Of a stretch of DNA of 21,112 nt, positions 1 through 7,690 are shown piece after piece. The stretch covers positions 1 through 21,112 of the forward strand of contig JAUWTT010000013.1 in assembly GCA_030614585.1 (NCBI GenBank). Direction: 5' to 3'. The notes beneath the pieces are model-generated. The model was not told the origin of the DNA. It did no database searches and saw only the letters and a program-made list of their open reading frames with translations. The translations under genes were made by a program, and so were the position numbers. Numbering within the stretch: the first letter of the stretch is position 1; each line of letters starts with the position of its first letter. The stretch comes from Acidobacteriota bacterium (GTDB lineage Bacteria; Acidobacteriota; UBA6911; RPQK01; JAPXNP01).

Positions 1-649
1 ATTTCAAGGCCCGTCCACCCGTCGTCGTCTCCGGATTTCCAAACATGACTCCGATCTTCTCCCGGATCTGGTTGATAAAAACCATACAGGTTTTCGACTT
101 GGATATGACTCCCGTCAGCTTTCTCAACGCCTGAGACATGAGCCGGGCCTGAAGACCCATGTGGGAGTCACCCATCTCTCCTTCCAATTCTGCCCGCGGA
201 ACCAAAGCCGCGACAGAATCTATCACCACAATATCGATAGCTCCGCTCCGGACGAGCACCTCCGCAATCTCAAGCGCCTGTTCGCCGGAATCCGGCTGTG
301 ACACCAGGAGTTCGTCTATATTGACACCAAGGTTACGAGCATAGCCGGCATCCATGGCATGCTCGGCATCAATGAACGCTGCAGTACCGCCTGCTTTCTG
401 GGCCTCGGCGATCACATGAAGAGCGACAGTGGTTTTGCCGCTCGATTCGGGGCCGTATACTTCAACGACCCTCCCCCTGGGCAAACCACCAATACCGAGA
501 GCAGCATCAATGGAAAGCGACCCGGTAGAGATGGTGGGGATGCTGATACCCTCCTCCCCCATCCTCATAATCGCGCCCTTGCCAAACTGTCTTTCTATCT
601 GGGCAACGGCCATCTGGATGGCACGCGTCCGCTTGTTCGTTTCACTCAT
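1..649 (-). CDS. recA: RecA recombinase (3' end off the window)
   Basis: DNA-dependent ATPase that forms filaments on single-stranded DNA, performs strand exchange and triggers LexA self-cleavage. Translating the minus strand from the ATG at 649 gives 216 uninterrupted codons to the window edge, about 60% of the usual length of roughly 350. The protein starts MSETNKRTRAIQ. It shows the Walker A motif GPESSGKT at residues 66-73, then FIDAEHAMD, the Walker B strand IDIVVIDSVAAL, GDSHMGLQARLMSQALRKL (loop L1 side), FINQIREKIGVMFGNPETTTGG (loop L2) and the start of the following RALK. No frameshift is seen. It lies 122 bases downstream of rel on the same strand, with its own candidate promoter in that gap. 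The C-terminal domain cannot be assessed. Identification is essentially certain. Confidence 0.98.
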   Translation of the reverse strand, partial: MSETNKRTRAIQMAVAQIERQFGKGAIMRMGEEGISIPTISTGSLSIDAALGIGGLPRGRVVEVYGPESSGKTTVALHVIAEAQKAGGTAAFIDAEHAMDAGYARNLGVNIDELLVSQPDSGEQALEIAEVLVRSGAIDIVVIDSVAALVPRAELEGEMGDSHMGLQARLMSQALRKLTGVISKSKTCMVFINQIREKIGVMFGNPETTTGGRALK

Positions 650-682
650 TACCTGAATCCTTTCGTCTCGTCTGAATTTACC

Positions 683-700
683 AGTATAGAGGACTGTCCT
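683..700 (-). promoter_or_regulatory. recA -10 box with an adjacent palindromic candidate operator
   Basis: On the minus strand the recA upstream region contains TATACT (683-688, one mismatch to TATAAT), 34 bases before the ATG. Immediately upstream is the perfect inverted repeat AGGAC-A-GTCCT (690-700). The palindrome would sit in the -10/-35 spacer, a typical repressor position. No good -35 hexamer is visible at 16-18 bases. It matches neither the E. coli (CTGT-N8-ACAG) nor the Gram-positive (GAAC-N4-GTTC) LexA box, so its role as an SOS operator is only inferred. Confidence 0.4.
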
Positions 701-771
701 GAAAAAGGCCTCTCATGTATACAACGTTGAGCTGGACTTAAACTGCGACCCCGGAGTTTCCTGAGGACGGC

Positions 772-2937
772 TTACGTTCTGGAGCTCTGTTTTCCCCGGT
801 CAACGTCTCGAACACCACCCACTTTCTTAATGTAGGTGATGATTTTCTCAAGATGCTCGGTGTCTGAAACCTCGACGGTAATCTCGACCAGGCCATAGTT
901 ACCATCGATCAGCCTTGCCCGGGCGTCAACTATGTTGGCATCAATACCGGCGACTGCTCCTGTAATATCGGCGAGAATGCCCTTTCGGTCTTCAGTGTGT
1001 ATTGAGAGCCTCACGGGGTATTTCGTTTCATCACCGTCGGACGTCCAGCTCACTTCGACTTTTCTCTCTGAGTTGAGTAACAGATTCTCAAGGTTGGGGC
1101 AATTGGTGGAATGAACAGAAATCCCCTTCCCAACAGTGATATAGCCGACGACATCTTCACCCTTGATCGGATTACAGCAGCGCGCCCTGTAAACTAGCAG
1201 GTCGCTGTGCCCTTTCACCTGAATCGGGGAGTCGCTTCGGCGCAGCATTCGCCGAACAGCTGAACCTATTCTTGATTCGGCCTTCTCTTCGACCGCAGTC
1301 CCGGCCAACTTCGGTTCCATCCGATTCACAACCAGGCGGGTCGAGATTCTGCCGAAGCCTATTGAAGCAAGGAGTTCATCTACTCGAGACACGCCAAAAT
1401 GCCCAAGCACCGATTCAAGTCGATCTTCATACTTCTTAGAGGATAGCTTATGCTTCCGGAACTCCTTCTCAAGTAGTTTCCGACCCAGTTCCAAAGCCTC
1501 TTCTTTTTGTCGCTGATTCAGCCACCGACGAATTGGCGTTCGAGCTCGGGACGTCTTGACAATGTTCAGCCAGTCCCGGCTCGGGCGCACCTCCGAGGCG
1601 GTCAGAATCTCCACAATTTCACCCGTCTTCAATCGGTATTTGAGCGGCACAATCCGCTTGTTCACTTTGGCCCCGACACATTTGTGACCAACTTCAGTAT
1701 GAATGTGGTACGCAAAATCAAGCGCCGTCGCACCCCTGGGCATGGTAATCACCTCGCCTTTCGGTGTGAATATGTAGACTTCGTCCGGGTAAAGGTCGAT
1801 CTTGAGATTACTCAGGAACTGGTGCGGATCTCTCACCTCCTTCTGCCATTCCAGCAAGTGCCTTAACCAAAGAAAGCGCTTGTCCTCATCGTTCTGGTCC
1901 AGCTTCCCTTCTTTGTACTTCCAGTGCGCAGCGATGCCCTCTTCCGCGACACGGTGCATTTCATGAGTTCGTATCTGAACCTCAAACGGCTGGCCGTCGC
2001 CGCCTACGACCGACGTATGCACCGACTGATACATATTGTTCCTGGGCATCGCGATAAAATCTTTGATCCTCCCCGGCACAGGATTCCAGAGGTTGTTCAC
2101 AAGTCCCAATACGGTATAACAGTCCCGGACTGAGTCCACGATGACTCTAATTGCCACTAGGTCATAAACCTGATTCAGGTCGATCCTCTGCCGCTTCATT
2201 TTCTGATAAATGCTATAGGTTCGCTTGATGCGACTTTCCAATTGGGCCGAGATTCCGTGTTCGTCAAGTACTTCCCTCAACTGGCCCGTCACATTGTCGA
2301 TGAAAAGCTTGAAATCGGCTCCCTTTTCATTCATCTCGTTGATGATGTTCTCGGAAATAACAGGTTCCAGATAGCGGAAAGAAAGATCTTCGAGTTCCCC
2401 TCGGATTCGAGACATTCCGAGTCGAAGAGCGATGGGAGCATAAATCTCGATGGTTTCGCGAGCAATTCTCTTTTGCTTTTCAGGCGACAGATGCTCGAGA
2501 GTCCGCATATTGTGGAGACGATCGGCGAGCTTCACGAGAATAACTCGAACATCATCGACCATAGCCAGGAGGAGTTTTCGGAAGTTCTCCGCCTGCTGTT
2601 CTTCTGGGGATGAGAACTCGATCTTACTGATCTTGGTTACACCATCGACCAGGTGGGCGATATCCTCGCCGAAATACTCTTTGAGAGTTCGAATATCAGT
2701 GAGAGTGTCTTCAACCACGTCATGCAGGAGTCCAACACTGACACACGCCACATCCTGTCGCATTTCAGCCAGGATATTGGCCACTTCGAGGGGGTGAGTT
2801 AGATACGGCTCGCCGGACTGGCGAACCTGACCTTTGTGCTCCCGAGCGGAAAACACGTAGGCCTTTCGGAGAAGTTCCACATCTGCGTCGGGCTGATAAT
2901 GAAGGACTTTCTCTTCAAGATCTTCGTAACGAATCAT
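772..2937 (-). CDS. rel: Bifunctional (p)ppGpp synthetase/hydrolase, Rel/SpoT family
   Basis: Makes (p)ppGpp from ATP and GTP/GDP on amino-acid starvation and hydrolyses it otherwise; the long RSH enzyme of the stringent response, ribosome-associated in the cytoplasm. The 721 residues match the family length. Domains in order: HD hydrolase (about 25-170), with H48, the HD pair at 72-73, ED at 76-77 and the KLADRLHNM segment near D139; synthetase (about 235-345), with RIKD at 290-293 and NNMYQSVHT; TGS (about 385-445, DEVYIFTPKGEVITMPRGAT); a CC zinc/RIS region (CCNPIKGEDVVGYI); and a C-terminal ACT domain (about 645-715). The intact hydrolase residues plus an RxKD rather than ExDD synthetase motif argue for a bifunctional enzyme rather than RelA or a synthetase-dead SpoT. 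It starts with ATG without a clear Shine-Dalgarno. No second RSH gene is in the window. Confidence 0.96.
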   Translation of the reverse strand: MIRYEDLEEKVLHYQPDADVELLRKAYVFSAREHKGQVRQSGEPYLTHPLEVANILAEMRQDVACVSVGLLHDVVEDTLTDIRTLKEYFGEDIAHLVDGVTKISKIEFSSPEEQQAENFRKLLLAMVDDVRVILVKLADRLHNMRTLEHLSPEKQKRIARETIEIYAPIALRLGMSRIRGELEDLSFRYLEPVISENIINEMNEKGADFKLFIDNVTGQLREVLDEHGISAQLESRIKRTYSIYQKMKRQRIDLNQVYDLVAIRVIVDSVRDCYTVLGLVNNLWNPVPGRIKDFIAMPRNNMYQSVHTSVVGGDGQPFEVQIRTHEMHRVAEEGIAAHWKYKEGKLDQNDEDKRFLWLRHLLEWQKEVRDPHQFLSNLKIDLYPDEVYIFTPKGEVITMPRGATALDFAYHIHTEVGHKCVGAKVNKRIVPLKYRLKTGEIVEILTASEVRPSRDWLNIVKTSRARTPIRRWLNQRQKEEALELGRKLLEKEFRKHKLSSKKYEDRLESVLGHFGVSRVDELLASIGFGRISTRLVVNRMEPKLAGTAVEEKAESRIGSAVRRMLRRSDSPIQVKGHSDLLVYRARCCNPIKGEDVVGYITVGKGISVHSTNCPNLENLLLNSERKVEVSWTSDGDETKYPVRLSIHTEDRKGILADITGAVAGIDANIVDARARLIDGNYGLVEITVEVSDTEHLEKIITYIKKVGGVRDVDRGKQSSRT

Positions 2938-2957
2938 TAGAATTAAGCGGAGGGACT

Positions 2958-2985
2958 ATTTTACCACTTGCTCCAGCCTTGAAAA
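2958..2985 (-). promoter_or_regulatory. Candidate sigma70-type promoter for rel
   Basis: On the minus strand TTTTCA (2980-2985) and TAAAAT (2958-2963) are separated by 16 bases, and the -10 lies 20 bases before the rel ATG. The -10 has one mismatch to consensus and the -35 has two. Its position just downstream of a strong terminator makes an independent rel promoter likely, but the -35 is weak. Confidence 0.4.
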
Positions 2986-3008
2986 GCCAGAACGAACTTT
3001 CTTCTTGA

Positions 3009-3039
3009 CAAAAAAAGGGCGGCCTCGTGGCCGCCCTTT
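3009..3039 (-). terminator. Rho-independent terminator of the tonB-exbB-exbD-exbD-TPR operon
   Basis: On the minus strand an 11-bp perfect stem (AAAGGGCGGCC / GGCCGCCCTTT, arms 3029-3039 and 3014-3024) encloses the tetraloop ACGA and runs into seven T residues (complement of A3010-3016). It begins 24 bases after the TPR lipoprotein stop codon. The same structure read on the plus strand lacks a comparable U-tract, so it acts on minus-strand transcripts. Confidence 0.93.
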
Positions 3040-3063
3040 CCGAAAGTCCATACGAAGGGTCAC

Positions 3064-3870
3064 CTATTCTGGAGACTCCTCCTCTTCGGCCTTAATAAAC
3101 ATTTGCCTTCTGGCTCTCTCCACCTCACGTTGCAGCTGACGCTTCATTTCAAGAGCATCCAAGGCCAGCCTGTCAGCCTCATTCTGCCACCTTCGGCGTT
3201 CCTCGTCATCAGTGGCAAGCTCTCCCTTCTCGCGGTAGAGGAGGTTTAGATACTCCATGGCATCCGTATAGTCCGGTCGAATCTCCAGAGCCTGTCGCAG
3301 AGCGTCCATCCCTTCTTCAACCACACGGTTTACCTCAGCCAGTTCCTCTTCCGTTAGATTCTCAACATTATCACCGTCGCTGCCGGTTTTGTCATTCGCG
3401 AGGTTGTAATCGATAGCGGCAATTCCATAAAGGGCTTGCGCCTTCTCTTCGCTTATCTCCATCAACTTCCGGTACCACTCTTTGGCCTTCTCGGGTTCAC
3501 TCATGTTCCGATGAAGGTCGGCTATATTGGCCATCGCATTGGTACTCTGCGGATCCAACTCAAGAACCTGTTCAAAGGTGGCAATCGCCTCCTGTCCTTT
3601 TCTCAGATTCTCCGGACTGGTTGCCAATGGGACAAACTGAGCTCGGTAGGCTGCAGCCAGGTAGAGATAAGCATCGACCAACTCGGAATCATTCTCGATG
3701 GCTACCTTAAACTCCTCCACAGCCTCATCGTATTTTTTGGCTGTGTAGGCCTTCACTCCCTGATTCAAGTGCTCACGGGCCTTGAGCTGATTCAACAACT
3801 TACAACTCGTAACCGTAAATACCAGCAGGAGAGTAGCAGCAAGGACACACAGCTTCGTAATCGATCTCAT
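3064..3870 (-). CDS. TPR-repeat outer-envelope lipoprotein
   Basis: Predicted lipoprotein of 268 residues. The N-terminus has basic residues, a hydrophobic stretch (about 8-20) and the lipobox VTSC with the lipidated cysteine at position 23. The rest is mainly helical tetratricopeptide repeats: one near 35-70 (HLNQGVKAYTAKKYDEAVEEF), others around 85-155 (AIATFEQVLELDPQSTNAMAN) and about 190-215 (ALRQALEIRPDYTDAMEYL). The tail is charged and ends in a glutamate-rich run. An ATG nine bases upstream (3879) also opens the frame, but the G-rich Shine-Dalgarno AAGGGGG abuts it, whereas it is suitably spaced for the ATG at 3870, so the latter is chosen. It is the last gene of the tonB-exbBD operon, 90 bases after exbD. 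TPR proteins usually mediate protein contacts; the partner here is unknown, though the operon suggests the TonB complex. Confidence 0.85.
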   Translation of the reverse strand: MRSITKLCVLAATLLLVFTVTSCKLLNQLKAREHLNQGVKAYTAKKYDEAVEEFKVAIENDSELVDAYLYLAAAYRAQFVPLATSPENLRKGQEAIATFEQVLELDPQSTNAMANIADLHRNMSEPEKAKEWYRKLMEISEEKAQALYGIAAIDYNLANDKTGSDGDNVENLTEEELAEVNRVVEEGMDALRQALEIRPDYTDAMEYLNLLYREKGELATDDEERRRWQNEADRLALDALEMKRQLQREVERARRQMFIKAEEEESPE

Positions 3871-3960
3871 GAAGCACATCCCCCTTACATGTTTATCTTA
3901 CGCTCGGGAGGCAACCATTCCGATACTAACCCGGAATAGACTGACTCCAACCAAGCGTCT

Positions 3961-4371
3961 TTACTCAACCATGAGTCCCACGTCACCAACACCGGAGCCC
4001 TTGGCAATATCGATCACCCTGATGACGTCTACAAAAGGGAGATCATTGTGTGCCTGGACGAACATGTTCTTGTTGGCGCGAGCACTGTAGATCTCAAAGA
4101 GTCTTCCCCCAAGGCGATCCAGGGTGACGGGTTCCTGATTGATCTGCAATGAACCGTTGGCTGCGACTGAAACCACAATCGCATCCGACTTGATGATCAC
4201 ATCCTCAGGAATCTCGTCAGGAGCATCCTCGGGAACTCTCGCGCGCAAGTCGTACTGTGTCGTCGGCTGGATCACCATAAAGATGATCAACAGCACGAGC
4301 AGGATGTCGATATAAGGGGTGATATTGATGTCGGATTTTGGCCCAACGGCAGAACTACTGGACATTCCCAT
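3961..4371 (-). CDS. exbD: ExbD/TolR-family biopolymer transport protein (second copy)
   Basis: Component of the proton-driven ExbB-ExbD motor that energises TonB (or TolA). The 136 residues have the family plan: a short cytoplasmic N-terminus, then SDINITPYIDILLVLLIIFM, where the membrane aspartate D22 in the single transmembrane helix (about 22-36) is the expected proton-pathway residue, then a periplasmic domain with the DLPFVDVIRVIDIAKGSGV region near the C-terminus. The ATG overlaps the stop codon of the preceding exbD as TAATG, which implies translational coupling. It differs from its neighbour in sequence (periplasmic part richer in acidic residues, RVPEDAPDEIPEDV), so it is a diverged paralogue rather than a recent duplicate. 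Confidence 0.93.
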   Translation of the reverse strand: MGMSSSSAVGPKSDINITPYIDILLVLLIIFMVIQPTTQYDLRARVPEDAPDEIPEDVIIKSDAIVVSVAANGSLQINQEPVTLDRLGGRLFEIYSARANKNMFVQAHNDLPFVDVIRVIDIAKGSGVGDVGLMVE

Positions 4372-4814
4372 TAGAATATCCCCCCTTCCTCGCGTTCTCG
4401 ATCAACCAGCAAGCCGATGCGTTCGATACCGACTTCTCTGGCGAGGTCGACAACATTCACAACGGAGCCAAAAGGAGTGGCGACATCGACTCGGACGAAC
4501 AGCGGCTTGTCCGGAGCTTTCGCAAAAGCTTCGGAAACTCGGTCCAGCAGGTCCGCCTCACCAGTGAGCGTCTTGTTCACGTAATACTCACTGGAACGCG
4601 TGATCGTGATGGTCGTAGCGTCTTCCGCTTCCGCTTCAGGCGCTTCTCCCGCGTTCTTTGCCGTAGCCATGTTGATCGCGACGCCACTTTGGATGAGTGG
4701 TGTGGTGATCATGAAGATGATTAGAAGGACCAGCATTACATCCGCCATCGGCGTGACGTTAATTTCGGAAGTCATCCCGGAGACACCGGATCCTCCACCA
4801 CCACTAATTGCCAT
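4371..4814 (-). CDS. exbD: ExbD/TolR-family biopolymer transport protein (first copy)
   Basis: 147-residue partner of the ExbB proton channel. A glycine-rich cytoplasmic N-terminus (MAISGGGGSGVSG) precedes SEINVTPMADVMLVLLIIFM, with the conserved membrane aspartate D25 and one transmembrane helix (about 25-41). A periplasmic domain follows, with the family's FVRVDVATPFGSVVNVVDLARE segment. The frame is open further upstream to 4982, but that stretch lies inside exbB and is low-quality sequence. The ATG at 4814 has a GGAGGT Shine-Dalgarno at good spacing and gives the family N-terminus. The gene overlaps the end of exbB by 11 bases and its stop overlaps the next exbD start, so the three genes form a coupled unit. 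Confidence 0.94.
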   Translation of the reverse strand: MAISGGGGSGVSGMTSEINVTPMADVMLVLLIIFMITTPLIQSGVAINMATAKNAGEAPEAEAEDATTITITRSSEYYVNKTLTGEADLLDRVSEAFAKAPDKPLFVRVDVATPFGSVVNVVDLAREVGIERIGLLVDREREEGGIF

Positions 4815-5481
4815 GTTTCGTAGACCTCCGTCGCAGGAAGTAATCCACCAACTCAGAACCAGAGTTGTCCATCTCGACGATGAAAGACTCGATCTTTCCG
4901 GTGAAGTAGTTGTACGTCCAGACGGCAGGCACAGCCACGAAAAGACCGATAGCTGTAGCAACCAGCGCCTCGGAGATTCCACCCGCGACGGCCGCTAGTC
5001 CCACATCCGCACCAGAACTCATTCCGGTAAAGGCGTTGATGATACCTACCGTGGTACCAAACAAGCCAACGAACGGAGCCGTCGCACCAATCGTCGCCAA
5101 ACCGCCCAAGCCACGTTTGAAATCTTCAATTCCAATGGCCGTAGCACGCTGAATGGCTCGCCTGGAAGCTTCGATCGTCTCACCTGGAATCACATCCGTT
5201 CCGGTATGTGCACGAAACTCTTGGAGACCGGCATGGACGACGCGGGCCAAATGGCTCCCGTCATACTGCTCGGCCAACTCAACAGCTTCTTCCAAGTTGC
5301 CTTTCCCGAGCGCTTCAGCAACCGCAGGAGCGAACTGCTGCGACTGCTTTCGAGCTTTTCGATACGTGATGTACCTTTCGATCATTACCCCAATGGACCA
5401 GACCGACATGATAGCCAGAACGAGCACTACCAATTTGGCAAGTATGCCCATCTGATCCCACATTTCCATGAATGAACCCAT
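4804..5481 (-). CDS. exbB: ExbB/TolQ/MotA-family proton channel protein
   Basis: Inner-membrane channel protein that, with ExbD, converts proton flow into work on TonB. Its 225 residues carry three transmembrane helices (about 16-37, 127-150 and 165-188). The family signature is present: GGLATIGATAPFVGLFGTTVGIINAF and, in the third helix, GGISEALVATAIGLFVAVPA with the conserved glutamate at 171. The cytoplasmic loop between helices 1 and 2 contains the usual small helical bundle. The ATG has a GGAGGT Shine-Dalgarno about six bases upstream. It follows tonB by 61 bases. ExbB and TolQ cannot be separated by sequence alone; the adjacent tonB favours ExbB, and no tolA, tolB or pal gene is present here. 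Confidence 0.95.
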   Translation of the reverse strand: MGSFMEMWDQMGILAKLVVLVLAIMSVWSIGVMIERYITYRKARKQSQQFAPAVAEALGKGNLEEAVELAEQYDGSHLARVVHAGLQEFRAHTGTDVIPGETIEASRRAIQRATAIGIEDFKRGLGGLATIGATAPFVGLFGTTVGIINAFTGMSSGADVGLAAVAGGISEALVATAIGLFVAVPAVWTYNYFTGKIESFIVEMDNSGSELVDYFLRRRSTKHGN

Positions 5482-5542
5482 ACGTTACCTCCCAGAAATG
5501 TTATCGCACTCAGTGTGTTTCATTTCTACCTGATTGCTCAAA

Positions 5543-6289
<747 letters not shown>

Positions 6290-6347
6290 TTATCCTTTCT
6301 CCCTTTCTTAAGAATCGGTCAACCCTTCTCACTCAGTACACCGGGCG

Positions 6348-6376
6348 ATATTACTATTGGCATTAGGCCTAGTCAA
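6348..6376 (-). promoter_or_regulatory. Sigma70-type promoter of the tonB operon
   Basis: On the minus strand TTGACT (6371-6376, one mismatch to TTGACA) and TAATAT (6348-6353, two mismatches to TATAAT) are separated by exactly 17 bases, 58 bases before the tonB ATG. It lies in the 145-base gap after secF. No Fur-like or other clear operator was recognised around it. Confidence 0.65.
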
Positions 6377-6434
6377 GCCCCACTAAATATTGAAGATCTC
6401 ATTCTAACTTGTTGTAAATAAGCCGTTTCTTTTA

Positions 6435-7625
6435 TCACGCTCTCGCCTTAAGCTTTCTCTTTTCACTAAAATTCTGCCACCAAAGCACAATTGGGCTCGC
6501 AATCGCCACCGAGGAATACGTTCCTACGATGATCCCGGCGACAAGGGCGAGCGAGAAACCGCTCAACGCTTCCCCACCGAGCATAAACAAAGCAAAGACC
6601 GCGAGAAACGTCATTCCGGAAGTCATGATGGTCCGGTTTAGCGTCTGGTTAATGCTGGTGTTGATAATTGAAGAGAGCTTCTCCCTACGCATCAGCTTCA
6701 GATTCTCCCTCACTCTATCGAAAATCACAATGGTGTCATTGATGGAATAGCCCACAAGAGTCAAAAGGGCGGCGATGACGGTTAAGGAGATCTCTTTCCC
6801 GGACACGGAAAAGAATCCCAGAGTAAGAAAAACATCGTGAAAGAGAGCCATAATGGCTGCCAGGCCATAGATGGGTCGGAAACGGAAACCGATATAAATG
6901 AGCATTCCCAATAAGGAAAAAAAGATGGCACTCTGAGCCCGGTCCCTCAGTTCATTCCCTACTTTTGGGCCAACACTCTCGACACTGATGATCTTATAAC
7001 TCCCCAGAAAGGAATCCTCCTGAAGCGCCGAAAGAACCGAATCCGGCAGCCCCAGCCCATCGAGGTCGGAAAGATCTTGAATGATCCCGCTCTGAGAAGT
7101 CCTCTGATCTGTAACGCGCTCTGCCAAAGCGGAGTAATGTTCCTCGAACTCCGAAATCGAGAGATCTGATTGCAGCCCATCCGGATCACGTTCCTGCAAC
7201 CAACTCGACAACCCACCGACAGAGACGTTGTTCAGGTCCAGTCGCTGCGAGTCATTCGCTTCATCTACAAACTCGGCTCTCAGAGCCTCGAAAATGGCCT
7301 GACTCCTTGCACCGAGATCTTCGTCCACCTCGCTTTCGACTCGGGCCATTCTAATCTGCACTTCATTGGCGGACGGTTCATCGAACCGTGTCACCTCTTC
7401 AGCCCCAAGGTCAGCTTGTCCCAGGGTCGACCGAATCCGTTCGAGATCGGGGGTCTCCTTGAACTTTACATAGACGAGAGTACCACCCGTGAAATCGACT
7501 CCCAAGTTAAGGCCCTCACCCACCAGAAGCGAGAGTGCACTCGCCATCACCAAGAAGCTCGACACTCCGATGAAATACCACTTCTTGCCGAGCCAATCGA
7601 TTTTCGGATTCTTAACAATATCCAT
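6435..7625 (-). CDS. secF: Protein translocase subunit SecF, with an enlarged periplasmic domain
   Basis: RND-type membrane protein that with SecD uses the proton gradient to complete SecYEG-mediated export. It has six predicted transmembrane helices: one near 18-36, then a periplasmic domain, then five between about 232 and 384. Family motifs include LNLGVDFTGGTLVYVKF, VESVGPKVGNELRDRAQSAI and SINDTIVIFDRVRENLK. At 396 residues it is longer than E. coli SecF (323). The excess lies between about 120 and 208, an acidic, Ser/Leu-rich predicted helical insert just before the VGPKVG motif. The start has GGAG five bases upstream. It follows secD by 65 bases. Confidence 0.96.
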   Translation of the reverse strand: MDIVKNPKIDWLGKKWYFIGVSSFLVMASALSLLVGEGLNLGVDFTGGTLVYVKFKETPDLERIRSTLGQADLGAEEVTRFDEPSANEVQIRMARVESEVDEDLGARSQAIFEALRAEFVDEANDSQRLDLNNVSVGGLSSWLQERDPDGLQSDLSISEFEEHYSALAERVTDQRTSQSGIIQDLSDLDGLGLPDSVLSALQEDSFLGSYKIISVESVGPKVGNELRDRAQSAIFFSLLGMLIYIGFRFRPIYGLAAIMALFHDVFLTLGFFSVSGKEISLTVIAALLTLVGYSINDTIVIFDRVRENLKLMRREKLSSIINTSINQTLNRTIMTSGMTFLAVFALFMLGGEALSGFSLALVAGIIVGTYSSVAIASPIVLWWQNFSEKRKLKARA

Positions 7626-7690
7626 ATGAACTCCGCCGCTCTCTCACTTAGTTAGAAGCGAAACAATCCCCTTTGTTCCCCAGTCGACTA

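Noticed and set aside
359..730. 123-codon open frame on the plus strand
   Set aside because: Antisense to recA and its promoter region; the recA frame is unmistakable.
3436..3939. 167-codon open frame on the plus strand
   Set aside because: Antisense to the TPR lipoprotein gene; no domain, no Shine-Dalgarno; a shadow of TPR codon patterns.
4815..4982. Possible 56-residue N-terminal extension of the first exbD
   Set aside because: It overlaps the exbB coding sequence, looks unlike any ExbD N-terminus, and the ATG at 4814 has an ideal GGAGGT Shine-Dalgarno.
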